Made by a program: the position numbers and the translations under genes. The notes under the pieces are model-generated. The model had not been told where the DNA came from and did not search any database. It was given only the letters and a program-made list of their open reading frames with translations. Shown here piece after piece: positions 1 through 7,300 of a DNA stretch of 10,454 nt; within the stretch, counting starts at the first letter, position 1, and the number at the start of each line of letters is the position of its first letter. The stretch lies in NCBI GenBank assembly GCA_028694545.1, contig JAQVKV010000035.1:1-10454 (forward strand), read 5' to 3'. Source of the DNA: Zavarzinia sp. GTDB taxonomy: Bacteria; Pseudomonadota; Alphaproteobacteria; Zavarziniales; Zavarziniaceae.

Positions 1-1
1 C

Positions 2-787
2 TATTTGATCCGGGGCCGGCGCGGCACGATCTCCTATTTCTCCATCGGCTCGAAGGCGAACCGCTACGCGATCGACGGCACCATGGCCTCGACCGGGGAG
101 CTGAACGACAAGGATCTCGACATCCGACCGGATGGTTCCTTCGAGATCATCGCCAGCGCCACGCCGAAACCAGGCAACTGGTTGCCGCTGGCCGAGGACA
201 GCACCCTGCTCGTCGTCCGCCAGTCCTATCTCGACCGGACGACCGAAGTCCCCGGCGCCTACACGATCGAACGCATCGATGGCCCGGCGACGCCCCCGCC
301 CCTGCCCGCCGCCACCCTGAACGAAGCGTTGCAGAAGGCCGGCATGGGGGTGATGGGCACCGCTTTCATCTTCGCCCAATGGACCGAGCTGTTCATGACC
401 CGGCCGAACGAACTGCCGGACTGGGGCCAGGCGATGTTCCAGAAGGCGGGCGGGGACCCGGACATCTTCTACCTGCACGGCTATTGGGAAATCGGCCCGG
501 ACGAAGCCTGGGTGATCGAGACCGACGTGCCGGACTGCCCCTATTGGAACTTCCAGCTGAACAATTGGTGGATGGAGAGCCTCGATTACGTCCACCACAA
601 GGTCTGGGTGAACAAGCATACCGCGACGCTGAATACGGACGGCACGCTGACCCTCGTCATCGCCCCGCGCGATCCTGGCTTCGGCTGCTGGGTCGACAGC
701 GCCGGCCACGACAGGGGCACCGCCCTGCTGCGCTGGCTGGGCGCCAGGAACCACCCCTTGCCCCGCTGCCGCGTGGTGAAATTGTAA
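2..787 (+). CDS. DUF1214 domain protein, 5' end cut off by window
   Basis: The reading frame is open from the first bases of the window, so the true start lies upstream; the TTG at 5 is only the first possible start codon inside the window. About 261 residues are visible. The C-terminal part matches the pattern I know for DUF1214 proteins: an aromatic-rich stretch YWNFQLNNWWMESLDY, an Asn-His (NKH) turn, then VIAPRDPGFGCWVDSAGH and a closing RWL...PLPRCRVVK. The biochemical role of DUF1214 is not established. Such proteins often lie beside sulfotransferases and SDR enzymes in clusters of hydrophobic-compound metabolism (recalled, not checked here). It lies 86 bp upstream of the sulfotransferase gene on the same strand, and that gap holds two hairpins rather than a clear promoter. 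I am confident of the frame and stop, and fairly confident of the family. Confidence 0.82.
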   Translation, partial: YLIRGRRGTISYFSIGSKANRYAIDGTMASTGELNDKDLDIRPDGSFEIIASATPKPGNWLPLAEDSTLLVVRQSYLDRTTEVPGAYTIERIDGPATPPPLPAATLNEALQKAGMGVMGTAFIFAQWTELFMTRPNELPDWGQAMFQKAGGDPDIFYLHGYWEIGPDEAWVIETDVPDCPYWNFQLNNWWMESLDYVHHKVWVNKHTATLNTDGTLTLVIAPRDPGFGCWVDSAGHDRGTALLRWLGARNHPLPRCRVVKL

Positions 788-799
788 CAAGACTCGTCT

Positions 800-851
800 C
801 CCCGGCGCACGCCGGGGCCTCCATCCGGCAAGATCCCGGCAGCGCCGGGAT
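800..851. repeat. Pair of REP-like GC hairpins between operon genes
   Basis: Two perfect inverted repeats lie side by side. The first is CCCCGGCG (800-807), CA, CGCCGGGG (810-817). The second is ATCCCGGC (833-840), AGC, GCCGGGAT (844-851). No T-tract follows either stem, so they do not look like intrinsic terminators. Stems of the kind CCCGGC...GCCGGG, often preceded by GTC and followed by GAT or TCC, are common dispersed repeats in alphaproteobacterial genomes, which fits here. They end 11 bp before the AGGAG of the next gene, so they could act on mRNA stability or relative expression of the DUF1214 gene and the genes downstream. Confidence 0.6.
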
Positions 852-873
852 GATGATTGAACAGGAGACTCCC

Positions 874-2028
874 ATGGCCGACCCCATTTCGGTCGACGCC
901 CTGATGCAACAGGCCCGTAACGAGACGGATCTCGATGACTTTGGCGATCCCTGGTTTCTGGAACCACTGAATGCCCTCGTTGATTCCCTGAACCGGGAAG
1001 GCGAATTGTCCGAGATGGGCTATTTTATCCAGACCGGCAACATCAGCAAATATCTGGGCGAGCGCCTGCGCATGGTCCAGCTCTTCAAGGACCATCCCGA
1101 GATCGCGGACGAGGAGGTCCGCGTCCGGGCCGAGATCGTCGGCCTGCCACGCACCGGCAGCACCATGCTGCATCGCCTGCTTGCCTGTTCCGGAGAGCTC
1201 ACCTCGACCTTTTCGTGGGAACTCCTGAATCCCCTGCCCTTCCCGGGCGAGACCGGCGATGGGCCGAGCCCGCGCATCGAGGCGGCTGAACAGATGACCC
1301 AGATCTATCTGGCGACCATGCCCGAGATCGCGGCCATTCATCCGATCGATCCGGTCGGTTACGAGGAGGACGTGCTGCTCCTCGACCGCTCGTTCATCTC
1401 GACCGGCTACGCAACCATGCTGAAGGTGCCGTCCTATGACGCCTTCCTGCTCGACTTCGACCAGACGCCCGCCTATCGCGAATTGAAGGACTGGCTGAAG
1501 ATCCTGCAATGGCAGGCGCCGTCGCGCCGGGGCAAGGCGTGGCTGCTGAAATCGCCGCACCACCTGACCGCCCTGCCCGCGCTCTTCGCCGTCTTCCCGG
1601 ACGTGAAGGTGGTGATGACCCATCGCACGCCGGTGCAGACCGTGCCCTCCTATGCCTCCATGGCGGCGGCCCTGACCCGGCCGAATACCGACAATCTGGT
1701 GCCCGGGGTGATCGGCCCCTTCTGGGTGAAGCGCTTCAGGCGCTCGCTCGGCGAGGTCGTGGCGCTGCGCGAAAAGCACCCGACGCGTTTCATCGACGCT
1801 CGCTATCAGGACGTGCAGCGCGACCCCGTGGGCGAAGCGAAGCGCGTCTACGCGGCGTTGGACCTGCCCTTCGGCCCCGGGGAAGAGGCGGCGATGCGAA
1901 GCTGGCTGGAAGAAAACGCGCGCGACCGCCATCCCGCTCATCACTACACGGCCGAGGAATTCGGCCTGACGCCCGAGGCGCTGGAGGCTGAATTCGCCTT
2001 CTATATCGACGCCTTTCTGAAGAACTGA
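874..2028 (+). CDS. PAPS-dependent sulfotransferase family protein
   Basis: The product is 384 residues and cytoplasmic (no signal peptide seen). It would transfer a sulfonate group from 3'-phosphoadenosine-5'-phosphosulfate to a hydroxyl on a small substrate. Residues 90-97 (GLPRTGST) form the 5'-phosphosulfate loop of the Sulfotransferase_3 type. KSPHHL (226-231), then VVMTHRTP (246-253) with Ser259, form the 3'-phosphate binding region, with Arg251 and Ser259 the likely phosphate contacts. The frame is open further upstream, but the ATG at 874 is chosen because AGGAG (863-867) lies 6 bp before it; ATGs at 850 and 853 lie upstream of that site and have none. The SDR gene starts 14 bp after the stop. 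The acceptor cannot be read from sequence. Many members of this family are uncharacterised, so sulfonation is inferred from the cofactor motifs only. Confidence 0.88.
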   Translation: MADPISVDALMQQARNETDLDDFGDPWFLEPLNALVDSLNREGELSEMGYFIQTGNISKYLGERLRMVQLFKDHPEIADEEVRVRAEIVGLPRTGSTMLHRLLACSGELTSTFSWELLNPLPFPGETGDGPSPRIEAAEQMTQIYLATMPEIAAIHPIDPVGYEEDVLLLDRSFISTGYATMLKVPSYDAFLLDFDQTPAYRELKDWLKILQWQAPSRRGKAWLLKSPHHLTALPALFAVFPDVKVVMTHRTPVQTVPSYASMAAALTRPNTDNLVPGVIGPFWVKRFRRSLGEVVALREKHPTRFIDARYQDVQRDPVGEAKRVYAALDLPFGPGEEAAMRSWLEENARDRHPAHHYTAEEFGLTPEALEAEFAFYIDAFLKN

Positions 2029-2042
2029 CGGGGGAGGTTACA

Positions 2043-2825
2043 ATGCTTCTGAAGGACAAGGTAATCATCGTCACCGGCATTGGTCCCGGCATGGGGGCCA
2101 AGATGGCGCGTGATGCGGCGGCGGCCGGCGCCAGGGTCGTCATGATGTCGCGTTCCGATTTCATCATGAAGGACGTGGTCACCGAGATAGAGGCGGCGGG
2201 CGGCACCGTCACAGCCGTGCTCGGCGACGTGACGAAGGCGGAGGATTGCGAGCGCGTGGCGCAGACCGCGCTCGAGAAGTTCGGCACGATCGACGGACTG
2301 ATCAACTCGGCTTACTACCACCCGCCCATGGTGCCCCTGCTCGACAATGACGCCGACGACCTGCGCCAGGCTTTCGACGTGATCGTGGGCGGCGCGCTCA
2401 ACATGGTCCGCGCCGTCCGCCCCACCATGCAGGCGAAGGGAAAGGGCGCCATTGTCAACATCGGGACCATGGCCGACAGGAAGCCCATGGCGGGTGAAGG
2501 TGGTTACGTGCTGGCCAAAGGCGCGCTGGCGGCGCTGACCCGGCAGCTTGCGCTGGAACTCGGGCCCGAGGGCATCCGCGTGAACATGACCGTCATGGGC
2601 TGGCTGGGTGGCCCCGCCACCGACATGTTCTTTGAATGGCGCGCCATGTCGACCGGCAAGACCAAGGACGAGGCCGTCGCCGAAGCCTGCGCGCGCATTG
2701 CCCTTGGCAAGATCCCGCCGGACGAGGAGTGCGGCCGCGCCGCTCTCATGCTGCTGTCCGACTACGCCGTTCAGATCTCGGGCGCCATGCTCGACGTCAA
2801 CGGCGGCGAATACATGCCCGCCTGA
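2043..2825 (+). CDS. Short-chain dehydrogenase/reductase (SDR)
   Basis: The 260-residue product has the full length of a classical SDR. The cofactor motif TGIGPGMG (11-18), Asp62 after the third strand (GDVT), and NSA (88-90) in place of the usual NAG are visible. Ser36-Arg37 after the second strand favours NADP(H) over NAD(H). Tyr155 and Lys159 form the YxxxK catalytic pair. The position of the usual catalytic Ser, 13 residues before Tyr, is Thr142 (IVNIGTM). The Asn of the usual Asn-Ser-Tyr-Lys tetrad appears to be Val113 (DVIVGG). C-terminal ISGAMLDVNGGEYM matches the family end. The enzyme should oxidise an alcohol or reduce a ketone in the cytoplasm. A GGGGGAGG ribosome site (about 2030-2037) precedes the ATG. 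It lies between the sulfotransferase and the SnoaL-like gene, which suggests a shared substrate. Confidence 0.92.
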   Translation: MLLKDKVIIVTGIGPGMGAKMARDAAAAGARVVMMSRSDFIMKDVVTEIEAAGGTVTAVLGDVTKAEDCERVAQTALEKFGTIDGLINSAYYHPPMVPLLDNDADDLRQAFDVIVGGALNMVRAVRPTMQAKGKGAIVNIGTMADRKPMAGEGGYVLAKGALAALTRQLALELGPEGIRVNMTVMGWLGGPATDMFFEWRAMSTGKTKDEAVAEACARIALGKIPPDEECGRAALMLLSDYAVQISGAMLDVNGGEYMPA

Positions 2826-2842
2826 ACCGGGGAGGAGAAAAC

Positions 2843-3316
2843 ATGGCCTTGCGTCTTGAAGACATGGAGCTGATCAAGCAGCTCAAGTACAAATATTGCC
2901 GCGCCATCGATACCTGCGACCTGCAACTCCTCGAGAGCCTGCTGACCGAGGATGCGGAGGTCGACTATCAGGGCGGCATCTACCGCTTCCACTACGTCGG
3001 GCGCGAGAACGTGATGCAGGCGATCAAGGAAGCCTTTAATCCCCAGCTTGTCTCCAGCCACACGGTCCATCACCCGGTCATCGAAGTCCATGACGACGAC
3101 ACGGCGGATGGCCACTGGACCCTGATCGACTGGACCATGAGCATCGCCTTCCAGAACACCGTCGTCGAAGGCAGCTCGTTCTATGTCGACAAATACGTGA
3201 AGATCGACGGCAAGTGGCTGATCCGCAAGGCGACCTATTCCCGCCTGTTCGAGCGCGTGCACCAGATCCCGGACGCCAATCTGACCGCCCACCTGCTGGG
3301 CACGAAGACGGTCTGA
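2843..3316 (+). CDS. SnoaL-like (NTF2-fold) protein, possible BaiE-type dehydratase
   Basis: The 157-residue product has the SnoaL-like_4 pattern: LKYKYCRAIDTCD near the N-terminus, SSHTVHHPVIEV, DTADGHW, and FYVDKYVKIDGKWLI in the last strand. This cone-shaped fold houses isomerases, dehydratases and hydroxylases as well as non-enzymes. Aligned by eye to the bile-acid 7-alpha-dehydratase BaiE, the residues I recall as its active site (Tyr30, Asp35, His83, Asp106, Arg146) correspond to Tyr18, Asp23, His73, Asp96 and Arg134, needing only one two-residue shift before His and one after Asp. That supports a dehydratase acting on a hydroxylated steroid-like ring, but many paralogues share parts of this pattern. 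The start at 2843 follows a strong GGGGAGGAG (2829-2837). It is the last gene of the operon, before the terminator at 3322. Confidence 0.85.
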   Translation: MALRLEDMELIKQLKYKYCRAIDTCDLQLLESLLTEDAEVDYQGGIYRFHYVGRENVMQAIKEAFNPQLVSSHTVHHPVIEVHDDDTADGHWTLIDWTMSIAFQNTVVEGSSFYVDKYVKIDGKWLIRKATYSRLFERVHQIPDANLTAHLLGTKTV

Positions 3317-3321
3317 AAAAG

Positions 3322-3351
3322 CGGCCGCCCGGGCCGGGACCCGGGCGGCCG
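3322..3351. terminator. Bidirectional intrinsic terminator, 12-bp all-GC stem
   Basis: CGGCCGCCCGGG (3322-3333), a six-base loop, and CCCGGGCGGCCG (3340-3351) form a perfect 12-bp stem made only of G and C. On the + strand it is followed by TTT; on the - strand by C then five T (the complement of 3316-3320). It lies between the stop of the SnoaL-like gene (3316) and the stop of the convergent autotransporter gene (3365). It should stop transcription from both sides, and the longer T-tract makes it the better terminator for the minus-strand gene. Confidence 0.88.
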
Positions 3352-3364
3352 TTTGCTGTGCGCG

Positions 3365-5398
3365 TCAGAAGGCGACGCGGGAGCGGAACGTCACCAGTTG
3401 ATTGGTGAAATCCTTGCTGCCGTAGATGCCGTCATAGTCGACGCCCATGGCGAAATCGGGCGTGACCGGGAAGCTCAGCCCGCCACCGAGGTGGAAGTAA
3501 TTGCGATCCGGCCCGCCGCTCTGCGAGATGACGGGGGTCGAGGTCGCGATCACCATCTGATGGACGGTCACCGTCCCATCCAGATATTCGTGAACCCAGC
3601 CGCCCGAAAGCCGCAACAGCGCGGTTTCGGACAGGATCGGCGACGGCAGGCCAATTTCGGTGCCGAGACCGATTTCCGACGTCAGGGAGTCATTCGTATA
3701 TTCGGCGATACTGCGCGCCCCAGCGCCACCAGTTTCCTGGAAGCTGTCGACGGTCGACGAATGGAAGCGCATCTCGACGTAGGGCACGAACGCCAGCGTC
3801 GTCTTCTCGACATCGGTTGCCACGCCGACGCGATAGGCGCCGCGCAGCAGGGCGCCGAAATCGCTCGAATCGATGTCGGCGGTGAAGATGCTGGCCCCGG
3901 CGACGCGATCGCTCGAATTGTTCAGCCAGGAATAGCCGATGGTGAGGTCGACCGTCAGGTTGTCGACCAATGTCGCACCAGCATAGGCCATGAGGGTCAG
4001 ACCCGTGCCATCGCTGTTGGAGCCCGCGTCATAGGCGTCGGACGAAAAGCCCGACCAGCCGAGGGCGATGCCCGCGATCGCATCGTTCACCACATCCCCG
4101 CCCGAGATGAACTCGTAGTCGAGGCCCGTCGTGATGGCGAAGCCATCGACTTCCTGCCCGATGGCGGTGGTATTGGACGACAGCTTGCTGCTGCTGACCG
4201 ACCCGGTCAGGAAGGCGCGCAGCCCCTTCACGCCGAAGACGTCGCTTGCCATCGTGTCGCCCGAAGCGGCACCCATGGCCTGGGGCGCGCCGTCCATCAG
4301 GGCGGCGACGGTCGAAACCGTCGAGGTCTCGCCCCCGCCGATCCGGCCGGACAGGCGCAGGCCGACATTGCGGAAATGCTCGTTCGAGACCAGCATCGGA
4401 ATGTCGACATAAAGCGGATAGATGTCCGACTGCTGTCCGCCGAAGGCGGTACCACCGACACCCGCGAAGGCGAAGATGAAGGTATTGCCGGAATCAAGCG
4501 CTCCGCCCGTCGCCGTGTCGGTCGCCTGGCCAAGGGAATAGATTTCCGCACCGACGGCCTGCAGCGCGGCGAGCGCTTCCGCCTCGTTCGCGGCAGCCCC
4601 GTAGAAGATGGTGAATTCCCTGGTGGCACCGACGGCGAGATTGCCGAAGCTGAAATCGAAGGTGGCGCCGTGGTCGTCCGGGCCGTTGTCGACGATATTG
4701 CTGTCCTGCGGAGCCGAGATGGCGCCGGTTGCGGTCAGCGGGTTGCCGTCGGCGAAGCCGTTGTCACTGGTCGCGACGATGTTGACCGCCGGCAAGCCCT
4801 GGATGGTCACGAATTCGCTGAATTCGGTCGGCGGGATGTCCCAGTCCATCGCACGGCGATAGCGCAGATCGACGATATCGGCCGTACCCGTGTTCTCCAG
4901 CGCGACGTCCACGGCATACAGCCTGGAATCGACGCTCGGATGAAAATCATGGGTGACCTGAAGGCCGAGCGGGCTGCCCGCCACGCTGACCGAGACGACC
5001 GAGATCGCACTGTCGCCAGTCGACCGCGGATCGGTCCCCGTGCCGGAGACCGTCAAGGTGGCGCCGCTCAGGTTGGCGTTGCCGAAGCTCTCGCCGGCCT
5101 TGCCGAAGAAGGGCGTGGCGCTGCCCCCCGTCGAGAAATCGGCGACCCCCCAGCCCTCGCAGGCGCAGCCCGGCGTCAGGGCGTCCTGGCTGCCCGGCGG
5201 TGACGGCAGGAAGGTGAGGCCGACGTCGCCACCGGGATCGCTGACGACGAGATTGCCCTCGGCATTGACGCCGAGAGCCACGGTGCCATTGTCGATGATG
5301 GCCTGCGCCGCAGCCTGCTCGGAAATCAGGCCGCTGGCCAGGAGCAGAACGGGCAAGGACACCGCCGCCCGCAAGGGCGCGCGTACAAACGCTGACAT
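3365..5398 (-). CDS. Autotransporter with C-terminal beta-barrel
   Basis: The 677-residue product has a signal peptide: Arg6 and Arg10, a hydrophobic run at 11-25, and an AQA cleavage site near residue 33. The passenger starts IIDNGTVALGVNAEGNLVV and contains PGCACEGWG (Cys78 and Cys80, the only cysteines I see), THDFHP (149-154) and RYRRAMDWD (179-187). From about residue 395 (GLRAFLTGSV) to the end it shows alternating strands with Gly and aromatic residues, finishing RSRVAF; this fits an outer-membrane autotransporter barrel with the usual terminal Phe. The passenger pattern is one I associate with secreted proteins of unknown function, so the surface role is not known. A GAGGGGGA ribosome site precedes the ATG at 5398. 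The gene is convergent with the left operon and divergent from the flavoprotein gene, so it is probably transcribed alone. Confidence 0.85.
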   Translation of the reverse strand: MSAFVRAPLRAAVSLPVLLLASGLISEQAAAQAIIDNGTVALGVNAEGNLVVSDPGGDVGLTFLPSPPGSQDALTPGCACEGWGVADFSTGGSATPFFGKAGESFGNANLSGATLTVSGTGTDPRSTGDSAISVVSVSVAGSPLGLQVTHDFHPSVDSRLYAVDVALENTGTADIVDLRYRRAMDWDIPPTEFSEFVTIQGLPAVNIVATSDNGFADGNPLTATGAISAPQDSNIVDNGPDDHGATFDFSFGNLAVGATREFTIFYGAAANEAEALAALQAVGAEIYSLGQATDTATGGALDSGNTFIFAFAGVGGTAFGGQQSDIYPLYVDIPMLVSNEHFRNVGLRLSGRIGGGETSTVSTVAALMDGAPQAMGAASGDTMASDVFGVKGLRAFLTGSVSSSKLSSNTTAIGQEVDGFAITTGLDYEFISGGDVVNDAIAGIALGWSGFSSDAYDAGSNSDGTGLTLMAYAGATLVDNLTVDLTIGYSWLNNSSDRVAGASIFTADIDSSDFGALLRGAYRVGVATDVEKTTLAFVPYVEMRFHSSTVDSFQETGGAGARSIAEYTNDSLTSEIGLGTEIGLPSPILSETALLRLSGGWVHEYLDGTVTVHQMVIATSTPVISQSGGPDRNYFHLGGGLSFPVTPDFAMGVDYDGIYGSKDFTNQLVTFRSRVAF

Positions 5399-5648
5399 GA
5401 TTATTCCCCCTCGATTACATGCACCCCGGCCATGCCCTGCATCGGCATCGACATGACTGGCGTACGAAAGACACGACAGCCGTTCCCCCCGGAGCGCGCC
5501 GTGACATCACAAGAATTCATCTATGATAGGCGATAAAGCAACTTCAAACTATTGCACCGCCACATGTATACACAGCGCCCGCGACCATCGTTTGCAGAAG
5601 CGCTCGCCCCCCACCCTTTCCGGCAAGACTCGCGCCATCGGATAATTC
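5399..5648. promoter_or_regulatory. Divergent intergenic region with AT-rich core
   Basis: This 250-bp gap must hold the start signals of both the autotransporter (leftward) and the flavoprotein (rightward). Its AT-rich core, about 5508-5575, stands out from the GC-rich surroundings. It contains an 8-bp palindrome TGTATACA (5565-5572). I found no -35/-10 pair with good matches and 16-18 bp spacing in either direction, so no promoter is placed. No small ORF with a ribosome site was seen in it. Confidence 0.4.
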
Positions 5649-6845
5649 ATGATTGATGAAAATTCATCACAACAACCCTCGTTCGATATGATCGTGATCG
5701 GCGCCGGCGCCGCCGGCCTGTTCTGCGCCGCGACCGCGGGTCAGCATGGCAAAAGCGCGCTTGTCCTCGAACACGGCGACAAGCCCGGGGCGAAGATCCT
5801 GATCTCGGGCGGCGGGCGCTGCAACTTCACCAATCTCGGCGCCGCCCCGGACCGCTTCCTGTCGGAGAACCCGCATTTCTGCAAATCGGCATTGAGCCGC
5901 TATAACCAGCACGATTTCATTGCCCTCGTCCGGCGTCATGGCATTGCCTTTCACGAGAAGACCCTGGGGCAATTGTTCTGCGACGGCTCGGCGCGGGAGA
6001 TCCTCGGCCTGCTGCTCGATGAATGCGCGGCCGGCGGGGTCGACATCCGCCTGTCACACCGGATCATGGACGTCGGCCACGACGGCACGGGTTTCCGGGT
6101 GGAGACGGACAAGGGCAGCTTTACCGCGCCGCGTGTCGTGATCGCGACCGGCGGCCCGGCGATCCCCAAGATGGGCGCGACGGACTTCGCCCATCGCATC
6201 GCCCGGCGGTTCGGCCTGCGGGTGGTGACGCCCCGCCCCGCCCTCGTCCCCTTCACGCTGGGCGAGACGGAGAAGGCCTGGACCACGCCGCTCTCGGGCG
6301 TCGCGGTTCCCGCCACCGTCGTCTGCGGCAAGACGGGCTTCCGCGAGGCGGTGTTGTTCACCCACAAGGGCCTGTCCGGCCCTGCGATCCTGCAGGTCTC
6401 GTCCTATTGGCGCCCGGGCGAGGCGATCATCCTGGACCTTGCGCCCGGGACCGATGCCGCCGCCTTCCTGAAAGCGCGGAAATCCGAGCGGCCGAAAGCG
6501 GAAGCCCGCAGCGTGCTGGCCGAGATCCTGCCCCAGCGTCTCGCCCATGCGCTGGCCGCCGACCTCACCCGCCCGATGAGCGAGACGGCGGACAAGGCCC
6601 TTGCCGCCCTTGCCGAGCGGATCAACCGCTGGCGCGTGGTCCCCACGGGCACGGAAGGCTTCGCCAAGGCGGAGGTCGCGGCGGGCGGCGTCGATACACG
6701 CGACCTTTCCTCCCGCAGCATGGAGGCGCGCGCGGTCCCGGGCCTCCATTTCATCGGTGAGGCGGTGGATGTCACCGGCTGGCTGGGCGGCTACAATTTT
6801 CAATGGGCGTGGTCGAGCGCCCATGCCGCCGCCACTGCCTGCTGA
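5649..6845 (+). CDS. HI0933/YhiN/BaiN-family FAD-dependent oxidoreductase
   Basis: The 398-residue length is usual for this family. The dinucleotide fold GAGAAGL lies at 18-24, with Glu41 at the end of the second strand to hold the ribose. The family signature SGGGRCNFTN is at 53-62. ATGGPAIPKMGATDF in the middle, HKGLSGPAIL, and GEAVDVTGWLGGYNFQWAWSSA at the C-terminus complete the pattern; the last binds FAD. The reaction is uncertain: family members have been given various names, including aminoacetone oxidase and the BaiN steroid reductase, but most are uncharacterised. The start at 5649 has only a weak GGA upstream. A start at Met14 would remove a 13-residue AT-rich extension but has no better ribosome site. 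The arfB gene follows after 8 bp, so the two are likely co-transcribed. Confidence 0.88.
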   Translation: MIDENSSQQPSFDMIVIGAGAAGLFCAATAGQHGKSALVLEHGDKPGAKILISGGGRCNFTNLGAAPDRFLSENPHFCKSALSRYNQHDFIALVRRHGIAFHEKTLGQLFCDGSAREILGLLLDECAAGGVDIRLSHRIMDVGHDGTGFRVETDKGSFTAPRVVIATGGPAIPKMGATDFAHRIARRFGLRVVTPRPALVPFTLGETEKAWTTPLSGVAVPATVVCGKTGFREAVLFTHKGLSGPAILQVSSYWRPGEAIILDLAPGTDAAAFLKARKSERPKAEARSVLAEILPQRLAHALAADLTRPMSETADKALAALAERINRWRVVPTGTEGFAKAEVAAGGVDTRDLSSRSMEARAVPGLHFIGEAVDVTGWLGGYNFQWAWSSAHAAATAC

Positions 6846-6853
6846 GCACCGTC

Positions 6854-7279
6854 ATGGCCCCGATCCGCATCACCCCCCGGCTTTCGATCGACGATGGCGA
6901 GATCACCGAATCCTTCATCCAGGCATCCGGCCCTGGCGGGCAGAACGTCAACAAGGTGGCGACGGCGGTCGAGTTGCGTTTCGACGTCGCCCGCTCTCCC
7001 AGCCTGCCCGAAGGGGTGCGCCAGCGCCTGATCGCGCTCGCCGGCCGGCGCCTGACCCAGGACGGCATCCTCGTCCTCTTCGCGCGCAAGCACCGCACCC
7101 AGGAACGCAACAGGGCCGATGCGCGCGAACGCCTGATCGAATTGATCCGGGACGCCGCGACCCCGCCCATCCTGCGCCGCCCGACCCGCCCGACGCTGGC
7201 CTCGAAACAGCGCCGGCTGGAATCGAAGGGCCAGCGTTCCGTGGTGAAGAAAGCCAGGGGCAAACCCGTGCTCGATTAA
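6854..7279 (+). CDS. arfB: ArfB, ribosome-rescue peptidyl-tRNA hydrolase
   Basis: The 141-residue product matches ArfB (YaeJ) in length and layout. The release-factor-like catalytic domain has SGPGGQNVNKV, with the GGQ motif at 28-30; its Gln positions water to cut the ester bond of peptidyl-tRNA on stalled ribosomes. The C-terminal tail is strongly basic (KQRRLESKGQRSVVKKARGK) and in ArfB enters the empty mRNA channel to sense a ribosome lacking mRNA downstream. The short length and absence of a codon-recognition domain rule out RF1 and RF2. The ATG at 6854 gives the usual N-terminus (MAPIRITPRLSI); an upstream in-frame ATG at 6803 would lie inside the flavoprotein gene and add an unlikely Cys/Arg-rich extension. 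The ribosome site is weak, so translation may be coupled to the gene 8 bp upstream. Confidence 0.93.
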   Translation: MAPIRITPRLSIDDGEITESFIQASGPGGQNVNKVATAVELRFDVARSPSLPEGVRQRLIALAGRRLTQDGILVLFARKHRTQERNRADARERLIELIRDAATPPILRRPTRPTLASKQRRLESKGQRSVVKKARGKPVLD

Positions 7280-7300
7280 CCCTTGAATTCGAGTGTTTTT
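7271..7300 (+). terminator. Weak possible terminator after arfB
   Basis: CTCGA (7271-7275) can pair with TCGAG (7289-7293) across a 13-base loop that includes the arfB stop codon, and TGTTTTT follows. The stem is only five pairs, so termination would be modest. The same bases also carry the -35 of the padR promoter, so the T-run could simply be promoter sequence. Confidence 0.3.

Noticed and set aside
379..873. Upstream extension of the sulfotransferase frame to 379
   Set aside because: It overlaps the DUF1214 gene in another frame, and a good AGGAG with 6-bp spacing points to 874.
586..1944. Long minus-strand open frame (452 codons) opposite the sulfotransferase gene
   Set aside because: It is rich in His, Arg, Gln and Gly with no recognisable motif, as expected of a shadow frame in high-GC DNA, while the + strand frame carries clear sulfotransferase motifs.
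3353..5203. 616-codon + strand open frame opposite the autotransporter
   Set aside because: The minus strand frame has a signal peptide, a barrel and a good ribosome site; the + strand product has only low-complexity Arg/Asp/Gly-rich sequence and starts within terminator DNA.
5552..5572. TTGCAC and TATACA as a promoter for the flavoprotein gene
   Set aside because: The spacing between them is only 9 bp, far from the 16-18 bp needed.
5649..6845. Linking the BaiN-family flavoprotein to a bile-acid pathway with the BaiE-like protein
   Set aside because: This flavoprotein family is widespread in bacteria without steroid metabolism, here it sits with arfB in a separate transcription unit, and nothing in its sequence marks it as a steroid reductase.
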